Part shown: positions 1 through 7,581 of the stretch, piece after piece | Position numbering within the stretch: the first letter of the stretch is position 1 | How the letters are laid out: each line of letters opens with the position of its first letter | DNA from: HGM04593 sp045646965 | Lineage (GTDB): Bacteria; Bacteroidota; Bacteroidia; Bacteroidales; Bacteroidaceae | Assembly: GCA_045646965.1 (NCBI GenBank) | Contig: JAZRLR010000023.1 | Span: 169,518-233,517 of the forward strand | Reading direction: 5' to 3' | DNA: 64,000 nucleotides | Program-made: the position numbers and the translations under genes | Notes under the pieces: generated by a model | The model's input: only the letters and a program-made list of their open reading frames with translations | The model's database searches: none | Told to the model about the DNA's origin: nothing

Positions 1-1
1 A

Positions 2-1195
2 GAGAGCGACGAAAAGCCGGAGTTTGTAAACGTGGCACGCATAACCCACACACTGGATTTCTCTTTGGGCACACGACAGTTCCGCTGTTACGAAGAGCCC
101 ACAAGCTACTATGCCGACAAATTTATGTCGCTCGACTCCATCGACGAGTACAAGAGTTTCTCAATGGAAAACCGTGTGGCCCTGTCGTTATGCGAGGGCT
201 TCAGTAAATGGGCCTTTGCCGATGTAACAGCCTACGCATCGCACCGTTACAACCGCTACACAATGCCCGACACGATTTTTGCAACCGGCCAAGAGTTCCG
301 CAAGGCATACAACGAGCACACCATCTCGGTGGGCGGAGTGATAGAGAGCCGATACAAGGATTTTCTCAAATACAAGATAAAAGGAGAATCGTCGGTCATA
401 GGCGACGACATAGGCGCATTCTCACTTGAGAGCAACGCAGGGTTGAACTTCAATCTGTGGGGCAAGGAGGCGAGCCTCGAGGCCACAGCCTTCATAAAAA
501 ACAACCGCCCCACATTCTTCTACCGCCATTTCCACTCACAGCACTACTGGTGGGACAACGGCGACCTCGACAAGGAACTGAAGAGCCGCGTGGAGATGCG
601 CGCAAAAATAGGCAAGACAGGCACCGAAATAAGAGCAGGTGTAGAGAACATAAAAAACTACACCTACATTGCAAACACATCGGTAACCAACCAAAAGGGC
701 AACCTGCAGAGCCGCCTTGTGGCAAGCCAGGCAAAGGACAACATACAGGTGGTGTCGGCCACGCTCGACCAGCGCTTCAAGCTCGGAATCCTCAACCTCG
801 ACGCCGAAGCAACTTTCCAGCAGAGCAGCAACAAAGATATCCTGCCGTTGCCCAAGCTCAACCTCTATGCAAACCTCTATATTAAATTCAAGATAGCCAA
901 GGTGATGAACACAGAGCTCGGCGCCGATGTGAGATATTTCACATCGTACTACGCACCCGACTACTCGGCAGCCCTCGGGCAGTTCTGTCTGCAGGCGCCC
1001 AAGGAGAAGGTGGAAGTAGGCAACTACCCCATCGCAAGTATATATGCCAATTTCCTGCTCAAGCAGACACGCTTTTATGTAAAATACCATCACATAAATG
1101 AGGGCACGGGCAATATGAACTATTTCCTCGTTCCACACTACCCGCAGAACCCTGCGATTTTATGGATGGGATTATCGTGGAATTTCTACAATTGA
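2..1195 (+). CDS. Putative porin, C-terminal part (5' end outside window)
   Basis: The reading frame is open from the first bases of the window, so this is the 3' part of a longer gene; the GTG at 32 is probably internal. The about 398 visible residues alternate polar and hydrophobic positions and are rich in Tyr, Phe, Trp and Asn, as in an outer-membrane beta barrel. The protein ends in WMGLSWNFYN, a C-terminal strand with aromatic residues close to the end, as expected for assembly by the BAM complex. It resembles the Bacteroidota putative porin family (Porin_10), but the missing N-terminus prevents a firm assignment. The next gene starts 7 bases downstream, suggesting co-transcription. Confidence 0.65.
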   Translation, partial: ESDEKPEFVNVARITHTLDFSLGTRQFRCYEEPTSYYADKFMSLDSIDEYKSFSMENRVALSLCEGFSKWAFADVTAYASHRYNRYTMPDTIFATGQEFRKAYNEHTISVGGVIESRYKDFLKYKIKGESSVIGDDIGAFSLESNAGLNFNLWGKEASLEATAFIKNNRPTFFYRHFHSQHYWWDNGDLDKELKSRVEMRAKIGKTGTEIRAGVENIKNYTYIANTSVTNQKGNLQSRLVASQAKDNIQVVSATLDQRFKLGILNLDAEATFQQSSNKDILPLPKLNLYANLYIKFKIAKVMNTELGADVRYFTSYYAPDYSAALGQFCLQAPKEKVEVGNYPIASIYANFLLKQTRFYVKYHHINEGTGNMNYFLVPHYPQNPAILWMGLSWNFYN

Positions 1196-1202
1196 TTGCA
1201 AT

Positions 1203-2183
1203 ATGAACATAGTCATCAAATGGGGATTCATAGGCTGTGGCGAAGTTACCGAGAAGAAGAGCGGCCCGGCATTTAACCTTATAAAAGGCTCCGAGGTGGT
1301 TGCCGTAATGGGACGCGACAAGGAGAAGACAAAGGATTATGCCCGCAGGCACAACATACCCCACTGGTACACCGACGCACAAGCCCTCATAGACGACCCC
1401 GAGGTAAACGCCATATACATAGCAACTCCTCCGTCGTCGCACGCCACATTTGCCATTATGGCTATGAAGGCAGGCAAGCCCGTGTATGTAGAGAAACCGC
1501 TTGCCGCAAGCTACGAAGACTGCGCCCGCATAAACCGCATATCGCGCGAGACGGGCGTGCCCTGCTTTGTAGCCTATTACCGCCGCTACCTACCCTATTT
1601 CTTAAAGGTAAAGGAACTGCTGCCGCTCATTGGGCAAGTGCTCAACGTGCAGATACGCTTTGCCGTGCCGCCTCGCGACCTCGACTATAACCGCGACAAC
1701 CTCCCCTGGCGTGTGAACCCCGAAATTGCCGGAGGAGGATATTTCTACGACCTTGCGCCACACCACATAGACCTTCTGCAGGATATGTTTGGCTGCATAT
1801 TATATGCCGAGGGATACGCCGCCAACCGCGGCAACCTCTACAAAGCCGAGGACACCGTGAGCGCCTGCTTCAGATTCGAGAACGGCGTGCCCGGCTCCGG
1901 CTCGTGGTGCTTCGTGTCGGACGAATCATCAAAAGAAGACCACATCGAAATCTTCGGCAGCAAAGGAAGTATCACCTTTTCGGTCTTCACTTTCGAACCC
2001 ATAAAATACAAAGGCACCGACGGCACAAAAGAGTTTTCTGTGCCCAACCCGCCCTACGTGCAGCTGCCACTCATCAGAAACATCGTGGAGCACCTGCAGC
2101 ACAAGACCAACTGCACCTGCGACAGCATAAGCGCCACTCCCACAAACTGGGTACTCGACAAGATTCTGGGAAAAATCATATAA
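1203..2183 (+). CDS. Gfo/Idh/MocA family NAD(P)-dependent oxidoreductase
   Basis: 326 residues. The N-terminus carries a Rossmann dinucleotide-binding motif (WGFIGCGEVTEKKSGPAF) and the family signature EKPLA near residue 98, whose Lys normally contributes to catalysis. GGGYFYDLAPHHIDLLQDMFG near residues 177-197 matches the sugar-binding region with the usual catalytic His. Members oxidise or reduce sugars, inositols or related compounds in the cytosol; the substrate cannot be told from sequence. It lies between two outer-membrane proteins, 7 bases after the porin and 30 bases before the DUF4421 gene, so one transcript is likely. Length is normal for the family. Confidence 0.88.
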   Translation: MNIVIKWGFIGCGEVTEKKSGPAFNLIKGSEVVAVMGRDKEKTKDYARRHNIPHWYTDAQALIDDPEVNAIYIATPPSSHATFAIMAMKAGKPVYVEKPLAASYEDCARINRISRETGVPCFVAYYRRYLPYFLKVKELLPLIGQVLNVQIRFAVPPRDLDYNRDNLPWRVNPEIAGGGYFYDLAPHHIDLLQDMFGCILYAEGYAANRGNLYKAEDTVSACFRFENGVPGSGSWCFVSDESSKEDHIEIFGSKGSITFSVFTFEPIKYKGTDGTKEFSVPNPPYVQLPLIRNIVEHLQHKTNCTCDSISATPTNWVLDKILGKII

Positions 2184-2213
2184 AAAAGAGGTACACCTCG
2201 CAACCACAAGTCT

Positions 2214-3305
2214 ATGAGAATAAAAAACGTTATAGACTGCACCTTGAAAACAGGCTTCACGATAGCCCTCCTTCTGACGGCACTCACCGCCACAGCACAG
2301 ACACGCCCCGACGGACACCTGTGGATGAACAGCAAAATAGTCGATTACACAAGCGACAAGCTGCACCGCACCGAGGAGCTCATCGACTCAAAGCTCGACC
2401 TCAAGGACTCGCTCTACGTTGCGCCCAACCTCTATAATATGACAATTATGACGCAATATTCCTACAACTATGAATATTACCGTTTCAACTCTATAAACGA
2501 CCGACAGAGCCTTAAAATAACCCCGGAGAGCAATAACAAAGTGGGGCTCTACGTGGGCTGGAAGTGGATTTTCCTCGGGTGGAGCTTCGACCTCACAAAC
2601 AACAGCTCAAAGAGAGATATAAACTTGAGTTTCTACACCGCCAAGCTGGGCATAGACATTTTCTACCGCCGCCGCGACAAAGGCTTCGAGATTTCCTCGA
2701 CACAAGGATTCTACGACAGCACAGGCAGAGAGATAAGGAGAAGAAACAGCCACTTCAACGGCTTGAGCACTATGCAGGACGGCGTAAACATCTATTACAT
2801 CTTCAATAACAAACGCTTCTCCTACCCCGCCGCCTACAGCCAATCGACTACACAACGCATCAGCGCAGGGTCGTTCATTCTGGGCCTCTCATACAATGAG
2901 CAGTCGTTCACATTCGACTACTCAAAGCTCGACAAGGAGTTGCAGTCGAGCATCCTGCCCGAGCTTATGTTCAAGAAGGTGAAGTACAAGGACTACAGCA
3001 TAAATTTCGGATACTCATACAACTGGGTATTCAAGAAGAATTGCCTTGCAAACATCTCCTTTACCCCTGCGATAGGATACAAAAATTCCTCGCTGCGCCT
3101 AAAAGACAGCAAGGAATTTATGTCAAATATAAATTTCGATGTAATAACGCGCGCTGCAATCGTATATAACAACCGCAACTACTACGTGGGCGCCTCGCTT
3201 GTATCACACACCTACAGCTACCACAAAAGCACCCTTTCCATAATAAACGGCTTCGGTGTGATAAACCTGTACACAGGATTCAATTTCTGGCGCAAGAAAC
3301 ACTAA
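2214..3305 (+). CDS. DUF4421-type outer-membrane beta-barrel protein
   Basis: 363 residues with an N-terminal signal peptide (hydrophobic stretch about residues 13-28 ending TATAQT). The mature part has alternating aromatic strands such as GLYVGWKWIFLGWSFDL and ends NLYTGFNFWRKKH. The composition and the region around residues 100-130 fit the Bacteroidota family DUF4421, of unknown function. Probably the last gene of the rightward operon. Its TAA stop overlaps the TAG stop of the convergent downstream gene by four bases. I see no catalytic motif; the role (channel or structural barrel) is unknown. Confidence 0.72.
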   Translation: MRIKNVIDCTLKTGFTIALLLTALTATAQTRPDGHLWMNSKIVDYTSDKLHRTEELIDSKLDLKDSLYVAPNLYNMTIMTQYSYNYEYYRFNSINDRQSLKITPESNNKVGLYVGWKWIFLGWSFDLTNNSSKRDINLSFYTAKLGIDIFYRRRDKGFEISSTQGFYDSTGREIRRRNSHFNGLSTMQDGVNIYYIFNNKRFSYPAAYSQSTTQRISAGSFILGLSYNEQSFTFDYSKLDKELQSSILPELMFKKVKYKDYSINFGYSYNWVFKKNCLANISFTPAIGYKNSSLRLKDSKEFMSNINFDVITRAAIVYNNRNYYVGASLVSHTYSYHKSTLSIINGFGVINLYTGFNFWRKKH

Positions 3306-4840
3306 AAGCGGAATCCCATAGTAGCCACAAAACTGTGACGGTTGCTCTTGACCTCGGCATAGGGGTTGTAACACTCCGAGTCGTAATAGGTGTATAAGTG
3401 TGAGCGTTGCGATGTAAGTTTGTAGGCCATATCGAAATAGAATCCGTCGCTCGAATAACCAAATCCCAAGGTGTAGATATCACTCTCGAGTTTATTCATA
3501 TAGTCGGTACTTGTATCGGAGTACATAAGATAGCTCTTGCCCGCATTCTCCTCAAAGGGAGCTGTTATGTGATTGTATCCGCAACGCAGCGAGAGGTCGT
3601 CGGTAAGGTTAAAGAGAGCTCCCACGCGGAAGATGTGCTGCGCACGCATATTACTCTCTATATCGCTGTTCAGCTCGTCAATATCCTTTCCGTCGGCAAA
3701 CTCAATACTTGCGGTGGAGTAATCGACAAGTTCATACTCGGCATCTATGGCCACACTCTTGCCGAAGGTATAGGCCGCCGACACGTTCAACCGCCACGGA
3801 GTCGTTACATTGTACTCCACAAGCAGGTCATCTCCATAGGCATAGTTGCCGCGGGTATCCCACACAATGTCCTCGTAGTCGCCCGTTCCAATCATTGTGG
3901 CCGAAGAGCAGTCCATAAGAGAGTACCAGGTGGGTGTGTGCAGCGCAAGTCCCACTCTAAAAGGTGAGTACTCAAAGGGGCGCACAATGGCACCCAGCTT
4001 CATATTGAAACCATTTCCGCTTATATTGTAGCTATTCTGCAAGGTGTAATAGTCGAACTGGCTGCAATGCTCGGTGTACTCGGAGTAACGGGTGTAATCG
4101 ACATTGCTTGCGCCGAAGGTCAAGCCGAGGTAAAACCTGTCGCTCACGTTGCACGACATCGTAAAATCGACCTCATCCACACCACCCTTCTCCTCGGAGT
4201 AGTAATACATTGAGGTAGGGTAAAGAGCTCCCGCACCCGGCACATAGCAAAGATTGCCATACTCATTGACCAAGCCCGAGGTGGATGTAAGCAGGCCGAG
4301 CCACGGATAGCTGAACGAGGTGTAATCGTCGTAACCATAATACTCGGCATAGTCGCCGCCATTCTCATAGAGCTGATGCAACTGCTTCTGCTGTGAGAAG
4401 AATTTTCCATCGTGGTCGGTGAGCGAGCCTGCAATCTCCCTCGTGGCATCGAAATTATTTCGATGACGGTAGTTAAAGGCCATATTCACAAACTTCACAT
4501 CGTCGGAATCCCACTTGCTCGATATAACCATACCTATATTATTTATATCAAACGAGTTCTTGCTGTTTTTTATTGCGGTACCCATATAATTGCTCTTTTC
4601 GTCCACCGTATTAAGCCCGGCCGAAAAGACAAAATCATTGGAGCGATATAGAGCTATACCGGCAGGGTTAGTGCCCGTCACCGAAATATCGGCGCCGAGA
4701 GCGCTCATCGCACCACCCATACCCACAAAGCGTGCTGTACCCGCAATGTCACTATCGGCGAGTTTCATCACATCGTAACTGTTCTGCGCACCCGCACATA
4801 TAGCGAGTGACATCAAAAACATCGAAAATATCTTCTTCAT
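3302..4840 (-). CDS. FadL/OmpP1-like outer-membrane transport protein
   Basis: 512 residues with a cleavable signal peptide (MKKIFSMFLMSLAICAGAQN). The mature N-terminus DSDIAGTARFVGMGGAMSALGADISVTGTNPAGIALYRSNDF is typical of the Bacteroidota branch of the OmpP1/FadL/TodX hydrocarbon-transport barrels, where Asn-Pro-Ala-Gly marks the hatch region. Many amphipathic strands follow and the protein ends FVATMGFRF with a terminal Phe. Such proteins move hydrophobic compounds across the outer membrane; the substrate is not predictable. It follows the Arg-rich gene at 4878-5759 with a 37-base gap, so the two are probably co-transcribed. Confidence 0.8.
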   Translation of the reverse strand: MKKIFSMFLMSLAICAGAQNSYDVMKLADSDIAGTARFVGMGGAMSALGADISVTGTNPAGIALYRSNDFVFSAGLNTVDEKSNYMGTAIKNSKNSFDINNIGMVISSKWDSDDVKFVNMAFNYRHRNNFDATREIAGSLTDHDGKFFSQQKQLHQLYENGGDYAEYYGYDDYTSFSYPWLGLLTSTSGLVNEYGNLCYVPGAGALYPTSMYYYSEEKGGVDEVDFTMSCNVSDRFYLGLTFGASNVDYTRYSEYTEHCSQFDYYTLQNSYNISGNGFNMKLGAIVRPFEYSPFRVGLALHTPTWYSLMDCSSATMIGTGDYEDIVWDTRGNYAYGDDLLVEYNVTTPWRLNVSAAYTFGKSVAIDAEYELVDYSTASIEFADGKDIDELNSDIESNMRAQHIFRVGALFNLTDDLSLRCGYNHITAPFEENAGKSYLMYSDTSTDYMNKLESDIYTLGFGYSSDGFYFDMAYKLTSQRSHLYTYYDSECYNPYAEVKSNRHSFVATMGFRF

Positions 4841-4877
4841 AGTAATTTCCTTTTGTTTCCCCTTCGTAATTTACCTC

Positions 4878-5759
4878 TTATCGTCTGCCGCCACTGCGCG
4901 AACGGTTGCCACCGCTTGTGCCGACAGGAGTTCTGCGCTCACCGCCCGTGCTGCTCTGTCTGCGTACACCCGTGCTGCTCGGACGGTTATATGTGGTGCT
5001 GCGGCTTGTCTTTGTTTTTGTGGTTCTACTTTCGCTGCCACTCGTTCTTTCCACTTTCCGACGGCTACCTGGTTTCCTGCCCTCGCTCTTGACGGCAGAA
5101 CCTGTGTTACTTTTCTTTTCGGCCGTCTGTGCACTGCCCACAGACTTGCGATTGTTTTTATTACCCGCCTGTGACACAGGCACACGGTTCACCTTATTTG
5201 AATTGCCGCCCACACTTGCCACGGGTATTCTGCCACGCACCACACGGGCGGGACGCGCTGCCACACCGTGGTGGTGATAATGCGGCGCGGGGTGCCAATG
5301 AGAATGATAATGAGGATAGAGCGAAGGCCAATAGTACGACGCTCCGAGCCCCAAGCCCCAATAGCCATCGTAGTAGGAGAGTCCCCAATAGGTATCGTAC
5401 CACGAAGCATAGTTCACACCTGCGGGATATACATTCCAATAATATGGGCTGCCCACGACAATTGTAGGATTGTGGAAACGCACAATTCGGGTTGAATAGT
5501 CATAGACCTCCTCTTCATAGTACTCCTCGGGATACACCTCTGCAACTTCGGGCTCTGCCGTGCGCGCATAGGTGCCGCGTCTGTTGTACTCGTCTACATT
5601 GCGGTAGCTACCGGCCGCACCCCACTCTTCGTCGGCCGCCGAGAGCACCTTTGCCACATCGTTCTGCTTTATCTCCCTCTTGGGAACGTAAAACATATCG
5701 TCGTTCTGCGCAAAAAGCGACAACGGCAACACAAGCATCAAATAAAACAATTTTCTCAT
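4878..5759 (-). CDS. Secreted protein with Tyr/Trp/His-rich middle and Arg/Ser-rich tail
   Basis: 293 residues. A signal peptide (MRKLFYLMLVLPLSLFAQN) is followed by an acidic part, then a Tyr/Trp/Gly/His-rich stretch (about residues 95-170, with PHYHSHWHPAPHYHHH), then a low-complexity basic tail rich in Arg, Ser, Thr and Gly that ends NRSRSGGRR. I do not recognise a functional domain; similar proteins are annotated as hypothetical in Bacteroidales. The His cluster could bind metal and the tail could bind polyanions, both inference. It is first in a two-gene unit with the FadL-like barrel. A -7-like box and two AGGGG-N4-CCCCT sites lie upstream. Confidence 0.7.
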   Translation of the reverse strand: MRKLFYLMLVLPLSLFAQNDDMFYVPKREIKQNDVAKVLSAADEEWGAAGSYRNVDEYNRRGTYARTAEPEVAEVYPEEYYEEEVYDYSTRIVRFHNPTIVVGSPYYWNVYPAGVNYASWYDTYWGLSYYDGYWGLGLGASYYWPSLYPHYHSHWHPAPHYHHHGVAARPARVVRGRIPVASVGGNSNKVNRVPVSQAGNKNNRKSVGSAQTAEKKSNTGSAVKSEGRKPGSRRKVERTSGSESRTTKTKTSRSTTYNRPSSTGVRRQSSTGGERRTPVGTSGGNRSRSGGRR

Positions 5760-5831
5760 ATCTTGAACTTTTTATATATCTACATACAATGAATTAATTC
5801 CCTGCAAGGATATTTGCACTCCTTCACGATA

Positions 5832-5839
5832 CAAAGATA
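5832..5839 (-). promoter_or_regulatory. Candidate -7 promoter box (TATCTTTG) of the 4878-5759 gene
   Basis: On the minus strand the sequence TATCTTTG matches the Bacteroidota -7 consensus TAnnTTTG and lies about 75 bases before the start codon. The position 19 bases upstream reads TTTT rather than TTTG, so the -33 element is weak. This would fit an activator-dependent promoter using the two inverted repeats just upstream. Confidence 0.45.
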
Positions 5840-5861
5840 GAGGCAAAGAACGAAAGAAAAA

Positions 5862-5897
5862 AGGGGAAATCCCCTACCTCACAAGGGGGGAACCCCT
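5862..5897. promoter_or_regulatory. Paired inverted repeats AGGGG-N4-CCCCT, candidate regulator binding sites
   Basis: Two 14-base sites with identical arms, AGGGG-AAAT-CCCCT (5862-5875) and AGGGG-GGAA-CCCCT (5884-5897). Their centres are 22 bp apart, about two turns of the helix. They sit just upstream of the weak -33 position of the leftward promoter at 5832-5839, where an activator dimer pair would be expected. Regulator unknown. Confidence 0.45.
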
Positions 5898-5904
5898 AAA
5901 AAAA

Positions 5905-5932
5905 ATCATAGCCACCCACGGGTGGCTATGAT
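5905..5932 (-). terminator. Rho-independent terminator of the ilv operon
   Basis: A perfect 12-bp stem (ATCATAGCCACC with its complement, 5905-5916 and 5921-5932) with a CACG loop. The minus-strand transcript continues into a run of U (A-tract 5898-5904). It lies 26 bases after the ilvC stop. Confidence 0.9.
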
Positions 5933-5957
5933 TTAGTATAAAAATTATCTTACGAGA

Positions 5958-7001
5958 TTACTTGTTCTCGGGACGGAGCTGACGAACAACCTCGGCTGTA
6001 CGCCACATCTCGCTGTCGTGGAGAGCCTGAAGCTCCTCGTTGAGTTTCTCACGATAGTCGGGCTGTGAGTTAGAGTCGATAGAACGCTGTGCCTCTTTAC
6101 CTGTCTTAACAGAGTCGTACAACTGATACATAACGGGCTTGATTGCATCGTGGAAAGGAGTCATCCAGTCGAGAGCACCACGCTGTGCAGTAGTAGAGCA
6201 GTTAGCGTACATCCAGTCCATACCGTTCTTTGCGAAGAGGGGCATCAAAGACTGTGTAAGCTCCTCAACTGTCTCGTTGAATGCCTCTGAAGGAGTGTGG
6301 CCGTTCTCACGCAACACCTCGTACTGTGCAAGAAGAAGTCCCTGGATAGCACCCATCAAAGAACCACGCTCACCGGTGAGGTCAGAAACAGCCTCGCGCT
6401 GGAATGTAGTCTCGAACATATAACCTGAACCGATACCGATACCGAAAGCAAGAACGCGGTCGAGAGCCTTGCCTGTTACGTTCTGATAGATAGCGTATGA
6501 AGAGTTCAAGCCACGGCCCTCGAGGAACATAGTACGCAAAGAGGTACCTGAACCCTTGGGAGCAACCATAATAACGTCGATGTCAGCGGGAGGAACGATA
6601 CCTGTTCTGTCGCTCCAGTTGATACCGAAACCGTGAGAGAAGTAAAGAGCCTTGCCTGCTGTGAGGTAGGGTTTTACCTTGGGCCAGATAGCGATCTGCG
6701 CAGCGTCAGAAAGAAGCATACAAACGATTGTACCCTTCTCGGCAGCCTCCTCGATAGAGAAGAGTGTCTCACCGGGAACCCAACCATCTTTCACAGCCTT
6801 GTCGTATGTGCTACCCTCACGCTGACCAACGATTACGTTGAAACCGTTGTCACGCAAGTTGCAAGCCTGACCGGGGCCCTGAACACCGTATCCGAGCACT
6901 GCAATTGTCTCATCTTTCAAAATCTCACGAGCTTTCTCCAAAGAAAACTCTTTGGGTGTAATTACATTCTCAATTACACCGCCAAAATTCATTTCTGCCA
7001 T
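5958..7001 (-). CDS. ilvC: Ketol-acid reductoisomerase
   Basis: 347 residues, cytosolic. It converts acetolactate or acetohydroxybutyrate to the dihydroxy acids using NADPH and Mg2+, the second common step of valine and isoleucine synthesis. The nucleotide-binding glycine motif GYGVQGPGQA is at residues 37-46. SHGFGINW (about 127-134) and the knotted C-terminal domain with GERGSLMGAIQG and the metal-ligand acidic residues of FNETVEELTQSLMPLF are visible. The conserved C-terminal SNTAE-like segment appears as CSTTAQRGALDW. Length fits the short (class I) form. Last gene of ilvD-ilvB-ilvN-ilvC, 20 bases after ilvN and before a strong terminator. Confidence 0.97.
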   Translation of the reverse strand: MAEMNFGGVIENVITPKEFSLEKAREILKDETIAVLGYGVQGPGQACNLRDNGFNVIVGQREGSTYDKAVKDGWVPGETLFSIEEAAEKGTIVCMLLSDAAQIAIWPKVKPYLTAGKALYFSHGFGINWSDRTGIVPPADIDVIMVAPKGSGTSLRTMFLEGRGLNSSYAIYQNVTGKALDRVLAFGIGIGSGYMFETTFQREAVSDLTGERGSLMGAIQGLLLAQYEVLRENGHTPSEAFNETVEELTQSLMPLFAKNGMDWMYANCSTTAQRGALDWMTPFHDAIKPVMYQLYDSVKTGKEAQRSIDSNSQPDYREKLNEELQALHDSEMWRTAEVVRQLRPENK

Positions 7002-7021
7002 AATTGTAATTTGTTTTTTAG

Positions 7022-7576
7022 TTATTTGTTATTTATTGTTTTTCGTTTTGCATCTTCATCAAAAAGATGGTCACTGAGATTTACATTCACATCGCGTGTA
7101 ATAGCCACACGTCCCGATTTTACAAACTGCAGCACGCACTGCTCTGCCACGAACTCTTTGTAGAGGCTCATAACGGCGTCGGTCTTTCCTGTTTTCTCCA
7201 CCACGGTGTATGTAGAGTTAATCTCTATCACACGCGCATTATTGTGACGGATAATCTTGGAAATCTGCTGATTCTCGAGCAGGCGGGGAGTTGAGAGCTT
7301 GTAAAGCGCAACCTCCTGAATAAATATCTCGTTGTCGGTAAAGTAGTATGCCTTGAGTACATCTATCTTTTTCTCAATACGCTTGGTTACGCGCTGTATG
7401 AGCCACTCTGTAGTCCACAATGAAATTGTGTAACGGTGAACTCCCTCTATGTGCGAAGAGGACACGTTCAATGTCTCGATATTCATCTGACGGCGTGTAA
7501 ACTCGGCCGTAACCTGATTCAGCATTCCGGCAATATTTTCGGAATAGACAATAACGGTATATAATTTCTTCTCCAT
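7022..7576 (-). CDS. ilvN: Acetolactate synthase small (regulatory) subunit
   Basis: 184 residues. The N-terminal ACT domain (about residues 5-80, with YTVIVYSENIAGMLNQVTAEF and RRQMNIETLNVSSSHIEGVH) normally binds valine for feedback inhibition of the catalytic subunit. A second ALS_ss_C-type domain follows, containing KTDAVMSLYKEFVAEQCVLQFVKSGRVAI. It starts 5 bases after the ilvB stop, supporting coupled expression in a 1:1 complex. Length agrees with the two-domain IlvN/IlvH type rather than the short enterobacterial IlvN. Confidence 0.95.
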   Translation of the reverse strand: MEKKLYTVIVYSENIAGMLNQVTAEFTRRQMNIETLNVSSSHIEGVHRYTISLWTTEWLIQRVTKRIEKKIDVLKAYYFTDNEIFIQEVALYKLSTPRLLENQQISKIIRHNNARVIEINSTYTVVEKTGKTDAVMSLYKEFVAEQCVLQFVKSGRVAITRDVNVNLSDHLFDEDAKRKTINNK

Positions 7577-7581
7577 AGTCT

